A DNA stretch of 57,525 nucleotides from Tahibacter aquaticus. Its GTDB lineage: Bacteria; Pseudomonadota; Gammaproteobacteria; Xanthomonadales; Rhodanobacteraceae. The position numbers and the translations under genes are program-made. The notes under the pieces are model-generated. The model was not told the origin of the DNA. It saw only the letters and a program-made list of their open reading frames with translations, and did no database searches. The stretch is taken from the NCBI RefSeq assembly GCF_004363655.1, contig NZ_SNZH01000026.1:1-57525 (forward strand), in the 5' to 3' direction. Position 1 is the first letter of the stretch, and every line of letters begins with the position of its first letter. This document shows positions 1 through 7,838 of the stretch, piece by piece.

Positions 1-2
1 CA

Positions 3-56
3 GAAGCTGAGGCGGCCTACTACCAGCAAATCCGTGAGCTCGCCATGGCGGCGTGA
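3..56 (+). CDS. C-terminal end of an unidentified protein (5' truncated by window)
   Basis: An open frame entering from the window edge gives 17 residues ending ELAMAA before a TGA stop. The alternating Glu/Ala and the YYQQIREL stretch suggest a terminal helix. Too little is present to name the family. It lies 262 bp upstream of the MmeI-like gene on the same strand, so it could belong to the same cassette, but that is inference. Confidence 0.4.
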   Translation, partial: EAEAAYYQQIRELAMAA

Positions 57-187
57 CTCACACCAACGAGTCTCCGGGGTTCCCGGGGCGGTTCAGTTGT
101 CGGCGTCAGATGCCAGGAGCTTGAAGGCTTGCTCTCAACGCTCTTGAGGGAGCGGCCGCACAAGTATGTTCCGCCGACCCTAACAGT

Positions 188-241
188 AACGGGGTCAGGT
201 TAACTTCGAGAGCGATCCCACTAAGTTAACCTGACCCCGTT
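188..241. repeat. Perfect 19-bp inverted repeat (REP-like palindrome)
   Basis: AACGGGGTCAGGTTAACTT at 188-206 is exactly complementary to 223-241, with a 16-nt loop. It is the cleanest copy of a repeat whose arms recur near 6.3, 7.6, 8.4, 9.5, 29.2 and 40.1 kb. There is no T-run after either arm, so it reads as a REP-type element rather than an intrinsic terminator. It sits 77 bp before the MmeI-like start. Confidence 0.85.
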
Positions 242-318
242 ATCCAGCTACGCATCAGGGCGTCGCTTCCAATACGTTGACATTTACGTATCCTGTACCC
301 TGGGACTGAGGATCATCA

Positions 319-3036
319 ATGCCGCTGAGCTGGAACGAAATTAAGAGTCGTGCCACTGCCTTTGTCAAGGAGTGGGAGGGCGAAGCTTCCGAGAGCGCGG
401 AAGCGAAGTCATTCTGGGATAACTTTTTTGAGGTTTTTGGTGTACACCGGCGTCGAATCGCCAGTTTCGAGGTACCCATTAAACGTCCCGACGGCAGTGA
501 CGGATTTATAGACTTGCTCTGGAAGGGCATCTTGCTTGTCGAGCATAAATCGAGAGGCAAAGATCTAGATCGCGCGTACGGCCAAGCAAAAGACTACTTC
601 CCTGGCATCAAAGACCGAGATCTACCTCGTTACGTGCTTGTTTCGGATTTCGCACGCTTCCGCCTTTACGATTTGGAAGACAACACTCAACATGAGTTTA
701 CGCTGACCGCGCTGCCGCGGAACCTTCGACTATTTGGATTCATCGCGGGCTATCAAAGCAAAGCATTCAAAGACCAAGATCCTGTCAATATTCGAGCCGC
801 AGAGCGCATGGGCAGGCTACATGACGCACTCAAGGACAGCGGCTATACAGGTCACAAGCTCGAAGTACTACTTGTGCGACTCTTGTTCTGCTTGTTCGCG
901 GAAGACACAGGAATATTCGAGCCTCGGCGCCGTTTTCAAGATTTTATAGAGCGCACGAACGAAGATGGCAGCGACCTCGGCGGTCATCTCGCTACGCTAT
1001 TCGACGCACTCGATACGCCCGTCGTTGCCAGGCAATGCACGCTCGACGCGCAGATTGCTGGATTTCCTTATGTCAACGGCAGGCTCTTTGCTGAACGACT
1101 TCCGCCACCTGCATTCAATAACACAATGCGTGACCGTCTGCTGGACGCAGCCGGCCTTGATTGGAGCGAAATTAGCCCTGCGATATTCGGCGCTCTTTTC
1201 CAATCAATCATGGACGAAAAGGCACGTCGCAATCTTGGCGCGCACTACACTAGCGAGAAAAATATTCTGAAGCTAATCGGGCCTCTATTCCTTGACAGCC
1301 TGAAGGTCGAACTCGAAAAAGCGAAGGGTGGGCGACGTAAACTCCACGAGCTTCACGAGAAGCTCGCTTCCTTACGCTTTCTCGACCCCGCTTGCGGTTG
1401 CGGAAATTTTCTCGTCATAGCGTATAGAGAACTCCGTCTTGTAGAACTGGAGTTGATTGAGGTGCTGTATCAGAAGGATCAAGAGGTTGGACAATTTACA
1501 GATCCAAGACTCCTTGTAAAATGCAACGTCGATCAGTTCTATGGTATCGAAATCGAAGAATTTCCCGCTCAAATCGCTCAACTTGCGCTTTGGCTTGTCG
1601 ACCACCAGATCAACATGCGAGTAAGCGAGCGATTTGGCAACCCATTTGACCGTCTTCCACTCGTCGCATCCGCCACCATTGTTAACGATGACGCCCTCTT
1701 GGTGGACTGGGAGGAGGTCGTTCCGAAAAGCGATCTAAATTACATACTTGGCAACCCTCCATTCTCCGGCGCAATGGTAATGAGCGATGCCGCGCGAAAG
1801 AGTTTTAGCAATGCCGTTCCAGACCTTCATGGCTCTGGCGTACTAGATTATGTCGCCGCCTGGTATTGGCTGGCTGCAAAGTACATCCAGGGAACGGACA
1901 TTACAGTTGGCTTTGTCTCAACAAACTCAATTTGTCAAGGTGAGCAAGTAGGGCTACTGTGGCGCCCGCTGTTTGATCAGTTCGGAATTCGAATAAACTT
2001 CGCTCATCGTACATTCAAGTGGGAGAACGAGGCTCGCGGCAAGGCGGCCGTACACTGCGTGATTGTGGGCTACGCAGCAAAAGATTTAGGCAAGAAAGTT
2101 ATCTTTGACTACGACGCGATTGGTGGTGAGTCGCATTCCGCTCCAGCAAAGAACATCAATGCCTATCTGCTAGATTCTGTTGACGTCTTCCTAGAGAATC
2201 GTTCGACGCCTATCTGCGACGTCCCGCGAATGCGCTTCGGCAGCATGCCGCGAGATGGTGGAAACCTGCTTCTTAGCGACGAAGAAAAGAAAAGCCTGTT
2301 GGCAGAGGAACCTCAGTCAGACACATTTATTCAGCCATTTGTAGGTGCGCACGGCTTCCTAAACGGGGAGGCTCGGTGGTGCATTTGGTTTCATAAGCGA
2401 GACCCAGCGGCACTACGCCACTTGCCCATTCTTCGAAAACGAGTTGAAAACGTTAAAGCATTTAGGCTAGCAAGCAAGGCCCTGAGTACGCAGAAATTTG
2501 CGGCGACCCCGTACTTGTTTTGCCAAATCTCACAACCTGACACTGACTACATCCTGGTACCACGGCACTCGTCCGAGAATCGTCAACTAATACCTATGGG
2601 CTTCCTCAGTGCGAGGGACATCGCCGCCGATAGCTGTAATAGCATTCCAGGAGCAGGGAAGTATCATTTTGGGGTACTGCAAAGTTCTATGCACATGGCA
2701 TGGGTACGGTTCACTTGTGGCCGCCTGAAGAGCGATTTCAGGTACTCCAAAGACGTCGTTTACAATAATTTCCCTTGGCCAGATATCGATGAGAGTAGGC
2801 ATCGTGAAGCCATTGAAGAGCTTGCCGGAAAAGTCTTGAATGTGCGAGGCGATTTTCCAAACAGCACGCTTGCTGATCTTTACGACCCTATTGCAATGCC
2901 AGCGGAACTCGTAAGGGCGCACAACGCGCTCGATCGTGCCGTGGATGCAGCATACGGCAAGCGCGCCTTCAACTCTGACGCTGACAGAGTCGCGTTTTTG
3001 TTTGAACGCTATAAGCGGCTCAGTTCATCGCTCTGA
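319..3036 (+). CDS. MmeI-family (type IIL) restriction-modification enzyme
   Basis: This 905-aa protein combines an N-terminal nuclease with an N6-adenine DNA methyltransferase. The nuclease motif is D65-x9-E75-x-K77 (GFIDLLWKG then VEHK), matching the spacing known for MmeI. Methyltransferase motif I is DPACGCGNF at about 356-364 and motif IV is GNPPFSG at about 478-484. The remaining 400 residues should hold the target-recognition and C-terminal domains of this family. A GAGGAT ribosome site lies about 8 nt before the ATG. Base composition is clearly lower in GC than in the genes after 6 kb, which points to transfer. Such single-chain enzymes cut outside their recognition site and modify one strand. 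A PLD-fold protein gene converges on it 39 bp downstream. Specificity cannot be read from the sequence. It might be a methyltransferase of a larger defence locus, but the intact D-E-K favours a restriction enzyme. Confidence 0.85.
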   Translation: MPLSWNEIKSRATAFVKEWEGEASESAEAKSFWDNFFEVFGVHRRRIASFEVPIKRPDGSDGFIDLLWKGILLVEHKSRGKDLDRAYGQAKDYFPGIKDRDLPRYVLVSDFARFRLYDLEDNTQHEFTLTALPRNLRLFGFIAGYQSKAFKDQDPVNIRAAERMGRLHDALKDSGYTGHKLEVLLVRLLFCLFAEDTGIFEPRRRFQDFIERTNEDGSDLGGHLATLFDALDTPVVARQCTLDAQIAGFPYVNGRLFAERLPPPAFNNTMRDRLLDAAGLDWSEISPAIFGALFQSIMDEKARRNLGAHYTSEKNILKLIGPLFLDSLKVELEKAKGGRRKLHELHEKLASLRFLDPACGCGNFLVIAYRELRLVELELIEVLYQKDQEVGQFTDPRLLVKCNVDQFYGIEIEEFPAQIAQLALWLVDHQINMRVSERFGNPFDRLPLVASATIVNDDALLVDWEEVVPKSDLNYILGNPPFSGAMVMSDAARKSFSNAVPDLHGSGVLDYVAAWYWLAAKYIQGTDITVGFVSTNSICQGEQVGLLWRPLFDQFGIRINFAHRTFKWENEARGKAAVHCVIVGYAAKDLGKKVIFDYDAIGGESHSAPAKNINAYLLDSVDVFLENRSTPICDVPRMRFGSMPRDGGNLLLSDEEKKSLLAEEPQSDTFIQPFVGAHGFLNGEARWCIWFHKRDPAALRHLPILRKRVENVKAFRLASKALSTQKFAATPYLFCQISQPDTDYILVPRHSSENRQLIPMGFLSARDIAADSCNSIPGAGKYHFGVLQSSMHMAWVRFTCGRLKSDFRYSKDVVYNNFPWPDIDESRHREAIEELAGKVLNVRGDFPNSTLADLYDPIAMPAELVRAHNALDRAVDAAYGKRAFNSDADRVAFLFERYKRLSSSL

Positions 3037-3075
3037 TGCGAGCCGCCGTTTTGATACTGTGGGCCTTAAATCTGA

Positions 3076-4164
3076 CTAAAACACGCCCCAGACCCGCCCT
3101 CCACGCATTTCCCACGCCGCATCAACTCTCTTGCTTTCCCTCAACCAATCGCGCTTTTGCACCTCATCACCAATCACCATTTTATACTTTCCCGCACTTA
3201 TTCTTTTAAAAAGCAGTGTCTTCTCATCATAGGCAGGAGGCCCTCCTGCTCCCGGCAGCGGCAGAGTGAGCTTGTCCATTGTGTTGTCACTGAAAGTAAG
3301 AGAGCAGTCACTCTTGGTATGAGATTGAAAAGTTATTTCGATCACAGTGAGTGGACTGTTAGGTGTGACATCTAGTACCGGAACTCCGAAGAATACTCGC
3401 GACAGGCGCTTCATCATCAGCTGATTGCCCGGCACAGCCTTTCCCAGATTCCGCGATATTTTTCCGGCTTCAATCCAGAGGCTAGAACAGACTCGAAGCT
3501 TTCGGAGTTGCCCCGGGGTCAAACCTGAGGGCTGTCGGCTGTGCTCAATCACATCATCATCTGTCGGCACTGGATCACTTCGATTCGGAACGCTGTCGAA
3601 TATGCCTGAGTAACGATCCATAAGTGACGGATCGAGCTTATCAGCCTGTTGCCAGATGCTTTCGTACCACTTCTGGACAGCCTTGACATGCGCGAGTATG
3701 GAAGGATGCGGCTCTTGCGCTGTGACGCCAATCAGCAATCCAACCTCGTTACCAGTATTCAAACCCGAACGAGAAAGATTTCCTGAGCCGGCGAACACCG
3801 AATGGCCTCCCCCTCCATGTAAAAGGAATGCTTTGGGGTGAAACGGCGTTTTTGGCACGCCCAGTTGTGAAACGACTCGACTTCCGTCGTGTATTCGAAC
3901 ATGAGAAGCAGGAGCACTTTTTAGCATTTTGATCGCAAGAGGTTCGGAACGGCAGTAGTCGAATGAGACCACCCATCGCTTTCTGGCGGTAAGCCAGCGT
4001 GACCTCAGACTGTGTTCAAGCATCTGCAACATGTCGCGCGCGCCACCTAACGTAACGTATGCGGCAGCCACGTCCACATGATCATAGTCCACTGCCTCTA
4101 GTGTTCTGGCGAGCACTTGCAGATTGGAATCTCCGTACGGTTGCGTAACTGATCCGATAATCAT
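3076..4164 (-). CDS. PLD-fold (HxK) nuclease-like protein
   Basis: This 362-aa protein carries one phospholipase-D-type half site: H109-x-K111 (FHPKAF), then G126-S127-x-N129 (AGSGNLS) and E140. That arrangement is shared by BfiI/NgoFVII-type restriction nucleases and other PLD-superfamily hydrolases, which pair two such sites in a dimer. No signal peptide is seen, so a cytoplasmic nuclease is more likely than a lipase. The residues after about 200 are not recognised and may bind DNA. GAGGAAG precedes the ATG by about 9 nt. It converges on the MmeI-like gene with 39 bp between the stops and shares its lower GC. I infer a restriction or defence role. The 280 bp upstream are AT-rich and hold no gene. 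Confidence 0.7.
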   Translation of the reverse strand: MIIGSVTQPYGDSNLQVLARTLEAVDYDHVDVAAAYVTLGGARDMLQMLEHSLRSRWLTARKRWVVSFDYCRSEPLAIKMLKSAPASHVRIHDGSRVVSQLGVPKTPFHPKAFLLHGGGGHSVFAGSGNLSRSGLNTGNEVGLLIGVTAQEPHPSILAHVKAVQKWYESIWQQADKLDPSLMDRYSGIFDSVPNRSDPVPTDDDVIEHSRQPSGLTPGQLRKLRVCSSLWIEAGKISRNLGKAVPGNQLMMKRLSRVFFGVPVLDVTPNSPLTVIEITFQSHTKSDCSLTFSDNTMDKLTLPLPGAGGPPAYDEKTLLFKRISAGKYKMVIGDEVQKRDWLRESKRVDAAWEMRGGRVWGVF

Positions 4165-4444
4165 GAAGTGGGCTTCCTCAGGCTGCCTACGGACTGCTAG
4201 AAAAGATGCGCTTACATAAGTTTTACATTGAAAATTAATTTCATTCTTACCATGATAAGAACCGTGAAAAATATCCGCGTCTTCCTGCGCACCTACTAGA
4301 GTAGAAGCCGCATATTTGGCGTGGCTCCTGCCAATCCAACCGGCCAGCCCCGAAACGACCGATTCTAGAATGTCATTCGTTTTTCATGACATATACGATT
4401 CTCGTCACGCCGGATGAGCAGACGAAGGATGCAGAAAGCATGAA

Positions 4445-4777
4445 TTAGCTGGCCGATATCTGAGCGAATCCGGCTCGCCCCTCTATCGCGGCACGCGAAG
4501 ATTCAGCCGCCCGTTTGGCGTTGTCCAGTATCTGGCGCACTTCAACGCAGAGAACTGTGGTTGCCTCCGTGGCGTCCGTTCCTGACGTGTTAAAAGGACG
4601 AGGATTGGCCAGCTCTCCAGTTAACCCATCGATTTTCTGCTGGAACCTACGCTCGGAGTCAGCAGAACTTCTTTTCGCCTCTTCCGCCGCCTTGGCCGCA
4701 CGCCTGACATCAGCAATCCTGCTGAGTTGCATAATCACTAATGCGACAACTGAAATTGCTAGCAAAATCCAGGCCAT
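4445..4777 (-). CDS. Small membrane-anchored coiled-coil protein
   Basis: A 110-aa product starts MAWILLAISVVALVIM, a single N-terminal membrane segment. A charged Ala/Glu/Lys/Arg stretch of about 45 residues typical of a coiled coil follows, and a second Ala/Arg-rich helix ends the protein. The ATG at 4775-4777 has GGGG about 8 nt upstream and is preferred over an in-frame TTG six codons earlier. No family is recognised. It lies between the PLD gene and the first leader module. It could be a minor envelope protein; the function is unknown. Confidence 0.5.
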   Translation of the reverse strand: MAWILLAISVVALVIMQLSRIADVRRAAKAAEEAKRSSADSERRFQQKIDGLTGELANPRPFNTSGTDATEATTVLCVEVRQILDNAKRAAESSRAAIEGRAGFAQISAS

Positions 4778-4981
4778 GGCGCCCCTGCCCCCCAAAGATT
4801 GTCTTGTTGCCGATTCCTATCTGCTCCTGGGATCGAAGCGGGCCTCTCTCCGGCGCTTGGACCGAGGGAAGCCGAGCCACATCCGTTTCAGAAGCTTTCC
4901 TAGCCTGTCACCGCGGGCCGAGACCTCTCAGCGGCTAGCAGGGAATGTGCTCGACCAGTACCAGCGGGCATATCCGTACTC

Positions 4982-5010
4982 TTGACGCTGCCCACCTCCG
5001 GATAAACAAT
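4982..5010 (+). promoter_or_regulatory. Probable sigma-70 promoter of leader module, copy 1
   Basis: TTGACG at 4982-4987 and AACAAT at 5005-5010 are 17 bp apart. The same two hexamers at the same spacing occur at 38003-38031 in front of the second copy. The predicted start falls about 7-8 nt downstream, just at the first leader hairpin (5018). The inter-hexamer sequence differs between copies, so conservation is concentrated on the promoter elements. Confidence 0.6.
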
Positions 5011-5017
5011 GCCTCCC

Positions 5018-5258
5018 GTTGCCGCCAATTCGGCAACCGGGTTTTGCAGCCCGAAAGCACGACGCACACAGCGTCGCTCCGTGAGTCGGCGTTTTTTTAC
5101 GTCCGATTTTCGTGCGATGTCGTCTGCCGCTTTTTGGCGGCGGTGTGCGGGGAGCCGCGAGGCTCGCCGGTCTTCGTGCCCGGTCTGCAAACCCGCACAC
5201 CGTTCGCCACCCTTTTCGCATCCGTCTCGGGTGGCGACTCCCTATCAAGGAGTTGTCC
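5018..5258 (+). ncRNA. Structured leader RNA, copy 1
   Basis: About 240 nt with helices also found in copy 2: GTTGCCG 5018-5024 with 5031-5037; GACGC 5061-5065 with GCGTC 5071-5075 around an ACACA loop; GTGTGCGGG 5143-5151 with CCCGCACAC 5192-5200; inside it GAGCC 5152-5156 with GGCTC 5161-5165 closed by a GCGA loop; CGCCACCC 5205-5212 with GGGTGGCG 5229-5236. The last helix ends about 15 nt before an AAGGAG ribosome site. In copy 2 the ACACA helix is GGCGC/GCGCC, a compensatory change, and the GNRA loop is GCAA. A cis-acting RNA acting on translation of the downstream ORFs is inferred. I do not recognise the class. Confidence 0.65.
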
Positions 5259-5357
5259 ATGGAAGACCGGTACGCTTGTTCCCCAATCGCTAGCCAACAC
5301 TCGATGCCTTCCGCCGCGCCTGCCGCGGGTTTTCGCCAGCGGAGGGCTGCGCCATGA
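5259..5357 (+). CDS. Micro-ORF of the leader module, copy 1 (32 aa)
   Basis: ATG at 5259 follows AAGGAGTTGTCC, a good ribosome site. The product begins MEDRYACSP, is Ala/Arg-rich, and ends RRAAP. Its TGA (5355-5357) overlaps the next ATG as ATGA. Copy 2 at 38274 keeps the MEDR start, nearly the same length (32 aa), the ..AP end and the same overlap, while the middle has diverged. This looks like a translated coupling or leader peptide rather than a structured protein. Confidence 0.55.
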   Translation: MEDRYACSPIASQHSMPSAAPAAGFRQRRAAP

Positions 5358-5632
5358 CTGATCACGGCTCGTTTCATCCCATTGAACGCTTTGTCGAAGG
5401 TGCAGACCCTGTGCTGTTCGTCTTCGCGACGGATACGCCGGCGCAGCGCCAGGCGCTGCATGACGAGATGGTGGCGCGGCTTTCGGCCATCGCCCAGCTC
5501 AGCGAAACGATGACGTACTCGGGTATCGAGTCGCCGGATGCGCGTTCGCACCAGGGCATTCTCGAATGCGTGGCGATCCTCTCGCGGGATGTGCGCGGGC
5601 TGCTGGAAGCCAGTTTCCGTGCCGGCCCATGA
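5354..5632 (+). CDS. 92-aa protein of the leader module, copy 1
   Basis: A small acidic soluble protein starting MTDHGSFHPIERF, with no signal peptide or membrane segment. The C-terminal half is a helix pair: LSETMTYSGIE, then PDARSH, then AILSRDVRGLLEAS. Copy 2 (38369-38647) has exactly 92 aa and keeps HGSF, LSET, PDARSH and LSRDVRGL-EAS. Decayed copies are at 14506 and 52210. The architecture of two helices around RSHxxIL is reminiscent of small DUF3077-type proteins in gammaproteobacteria, but that is only a resemblance. Translation is probably coupled to the micro-ORF. Function unknown; a regulatory or phage-related role is a guess. Confidence 0.75.
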   Translation: MTDHGSFHPIERFVEGADPVLFVFATDTPAQRQALHDEMVARLSAIAQLSETMTYSGIESPDARSHQGILECVAILSRDVRGLLEASFRAGP

Positions 5633-5924
5633 GTGACTGTGGCCGGGGCGGCATCGCGCCGCTCCGGCGATTGGCGGCAGGCTATGGATCCGGCGGCCGC
5701 CATCAGGAAATTTCACCGTTTCTTCCAGAATTGCGGCGGTTCCACTAGCTGCGGGGTCAGTCTGTCCGCCACACGAATGGCTCCCCGCGCTACGGCGCAT
5801 ACGGCGCCGCACAGAGAGCCGGCGTTTTTATGCTGGCTCGCCGGTCCATGGCTGGACTCGCAGTCCAGCACCCTACGGTTGGCGCCCTACCCCGGTCGCC
5901 CCCGCGGCGAGCAGCGGCTACCCG

Positions 5925-6200
5925 GTGGAAAGTTGCTCCGGGGTAGTGGAAACCGCTTCCGGAAGGGAAAAAAGTCGCAACGACCCGGTCGAACGTCGCT
6001 CCGGACCCGTAGAAACCGCTTCGGTTGAACAAAAAAGTCGCAACGCCCCCGTCGAAAGTCCTTCCGGGGTAGTAGAAACCGCTTCGGTTGGACAAAAAAG
6101 TCGCAACGACCCGGTCGAAAGTCTTTCCGGGGTAGTAGAAACCGCTTCCGTTGGACAAAAAAGTCGCAACGACCCAGTCAGAAGTCCTTCCGACCCAGTC
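5925..6200. repeat. 63-bp minisatellite, four units plus a partial fifth
   Basis: Units begin at 5925, 5988, 6051 and 6114, with a partial unit at 6177, and keep an exact 63-bp phase. Each contains GAAACCGCTTC, then AAAAAAGTCGCAACGACCC, then GTCGAAAG. Because 63 is divisible by three, several frames stay open on both strands; the + frame reads VETASV-QKSRNDP, 21 aa per unit. There is no ribosome site or good start, so I treat it as a non-coding tandem repeat. The 290 bp before it hold no convincing gene. Confidence 0.85.
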
Positions 6201-6272
6201 GGGACGGGAGTGTAAATAACCTGGGGCCTGTCAATTTAACGGTGTAACTGCCGCGATTTACCCGCCGACCAA

Positions 6273-6340
6273 ACGGGGCCAGGTTAACTTTCCAGCAGTC
6301 TCTGACGTTCTTGCCGGAAAGTTTAACTTGACCCCGTTTT
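6273..6340. repeat. REP-like inverted repeat
   Basis: ACGGGGCCAGGTTAACTTTCC at the left pairs with GGAAAGTTTAACTTGACCCCGT at the right, with a few mismatches. It belongs to the GGGGTCAGGTTAACTT family and lies just past the 3' end of the beta-helix gene on the minus strand. Confidence 0.75.
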
Positions 6341-6447
6341 CGGGCTTGCCTGGACGGTGCCGCGTTAACGTCCCGAGCACCATCATCCCGCCTATCGACA
6401 GCGATCCTCTGCCAGCTGGCAGCACCCCACGGCCGGACTGCACCGCC

Positions 6448-7347
6448 TCAATGCGGATTGGGCACGGTCCCACACCAGTTCTGCAGCGTGTTGCCGGTCC
6501 AGGTATTTCCGCTCGACGCCGCGTCCTGGTTCGCGTTGCAGGCGCCGTTGTTGTCTACCTGGTTGTACCGAATCGTGCCGCTGTCGCAGTTCTGCAGCCG
6601 CAACCCGTTCTGGATGCTGCCCTGGATCAGGTTGGCGCTGATGTAGACCGCCGAACTGTTGTCGAGGCTGACGCCATGCTGGCCGTTGTTCAGCACTTCG
6701 CTGTTGAGCACCCCGGCACCCGGGCTGTCATCGAACTCAATGCCGTTGACGCCATTGGCGAACACGAACGCATATTGGATCCGGACGTTGGTGGAGTCGT
6801 TGGTGTCGAAACCGTCACCGGTCGAATACACCGCATCCGTTGACGTGAACAGGATGTCGCTGCTGTCGCGGATCTCGAAGCCGGCGCCATTGGAAACCGC
6901 GGCACTGTTGAAGAATTGCAGATCCGACGCACTGTCCACGCGAACGCCCACACCGGCGTCGGTCACTGAGCTGTCGCGCACGCTGGATGTCGTGCTCGTC
7001 CCCTGGATCCAGATGCCGTAGTCGTAGGCACCGACCACGTCGCAATTGCGGATCGTGATGCCGGTGCGGTTCAGCGAACGGATGCCACAGGTCATCGTGC
7101 CACTGGTCCCGCAGCTCCCTGACGCCTGGCGCGGCGAAAAGCGGACCTCATAGCCGTCGCAATCCAGCGTGATGTTGCTGGCACCGAAGCGGATCTGCCC
7201 GGTGTGGTTCGCCGTCAGCGTGGTCGTCTGGGTGATAGTCATGATGCCGGTGGTCGCGCGAGCCGCGCCGGGCGCGACCGCGCCCAGCACCAGCGAGACC
7301 AGGAACGCACGGACGTACAACGAGGACTGCCATAAGAAGCGTGTCAT
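6448..7347 (-). CDS. Secreted right-handed beta-helix repeat protein
   Basis: The 299-aa product starts with MTRFLWQSSLYVRAFLV, a signal peptide ending near GAARA. GAGGAG about 8 nt upstream supports this ATG over an earlier in-frame start that would bury the signal peptide. The mature protein has NosD/PbH1-like turns such as GVRVDSASD, GFEIRDSSD, GFDTNDSTN and GIEFDDSPG, each about 22-24 residues. This is the pattern of a parallel beta-helix with asparagine/aspartate turns. Such proteins are often surface-exposed or bind or cleave polysaccharide. No catalytic residues can be assigned, so an enzyme role is unproven. It lacks the IFxxGF tail seen on neighbouring secreted proteins and is bracketed by REP-like elements. 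Confidence 0.8.
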   Translation of the reverse strand: MTRFLWQSSLYVRAFLVSLVLGAVAPGAARATTGIMTITQTTTLTANHTGQIRFGASNITLDCDGYEVRFSPRQASGSCGTSGTMTCGIRSLNRTGITIRNCDVVGAYDYGIWIQGTSTTSSVRDSSVTDAGVGVRVDSASDLQFFNSAAVSNGAGFEIRDSSDILFTSTDAVYSTGDGFDTNDSTNVRIQYAFVFANGVNGIEFDDSPGAGVLNSEVLNNGQHGVSLDNSSAVYISANLIQGSIQNGLRLQNCDSGTIRYNQVDNNGACNANQDAASSGNTWTGNTLQNWCGTVPNPH

Positions 7348-7619
7348 GCCGGATTCTCCTCGGCGGAAGGCGGGGATTCGCCTCCGCACTTGCACCGCCG
7401 TGCTCGCCAGCGACAGCCGTCGCGCACGGACCTGAAGTGCCTCGGATGCTCCCGCTGGTTGCCGGCTCGCGGACTGGCTTGCTCCGCGCGGCCGCCTTGC
7501 CGAGGAAGACGAAAAAGATAAAAAGGCAGGAAAAACCAAAGCGACTTTTGTCGCAGCTTACGTGGCCTGCTCGTGCCGTCAAGTGACCGGCGCAGCGAGC
7601 GTTTCGCGGGGGCACCGCA

Positions 7620-7718
7620 AAGGGGTCAGGTCAACTTTCCGTGATCCAGGGGTACGGGGTCAGGTTAACTTTCTCACCTGCAGGCGACCAACCGAAGCAC
7701 GTCAACCTGACCCCGTTT
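7620..7718. repeat. REP-like element with three arms
   Basis: Two direct arms, AGGGGTCAGGTCAACTTTCC near 7620 and ACGGGGTCAGGTTAACTTTC near 7653, are followed by the inverted arm CAACCTGACCCCGTTTT ending near 7718. The block sits upstream of the beta-helix gene and downstream of the DUF3060 gene. The 270 bp between 7348 and 7620 show no gene. Confidence 0.8.
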
Positions 7719-7838
7719 TCACTGTTCCGTGGCCGGCCGCGCTGCGACCGGCATGCGTTGGACCGTGCAGCGCCTCCGCTTTGCTCAACCGCCGCAGGGC
7801 GAAGCGCGCCTCAACAGAAAACGCGCCGTGCGCTGTGC

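Noticed and set aside
319-4164. DISARM or BREX system
   Set aside because: A methyltransferase and a PLD protein occur in DISARM, but here the methyltransferase carries its own nuclease motif, the genes converge, and no helicase or DUF1998 gene is present within the window. The partial gene at 3-56 is too short to judge.
5925-6200. CRISPR array
   Set aside because: Units are contiguous 63-bp tandem repeats without unique spacers, and no cas genes are near. The same applies to the 21-bp array at 41431-41934.
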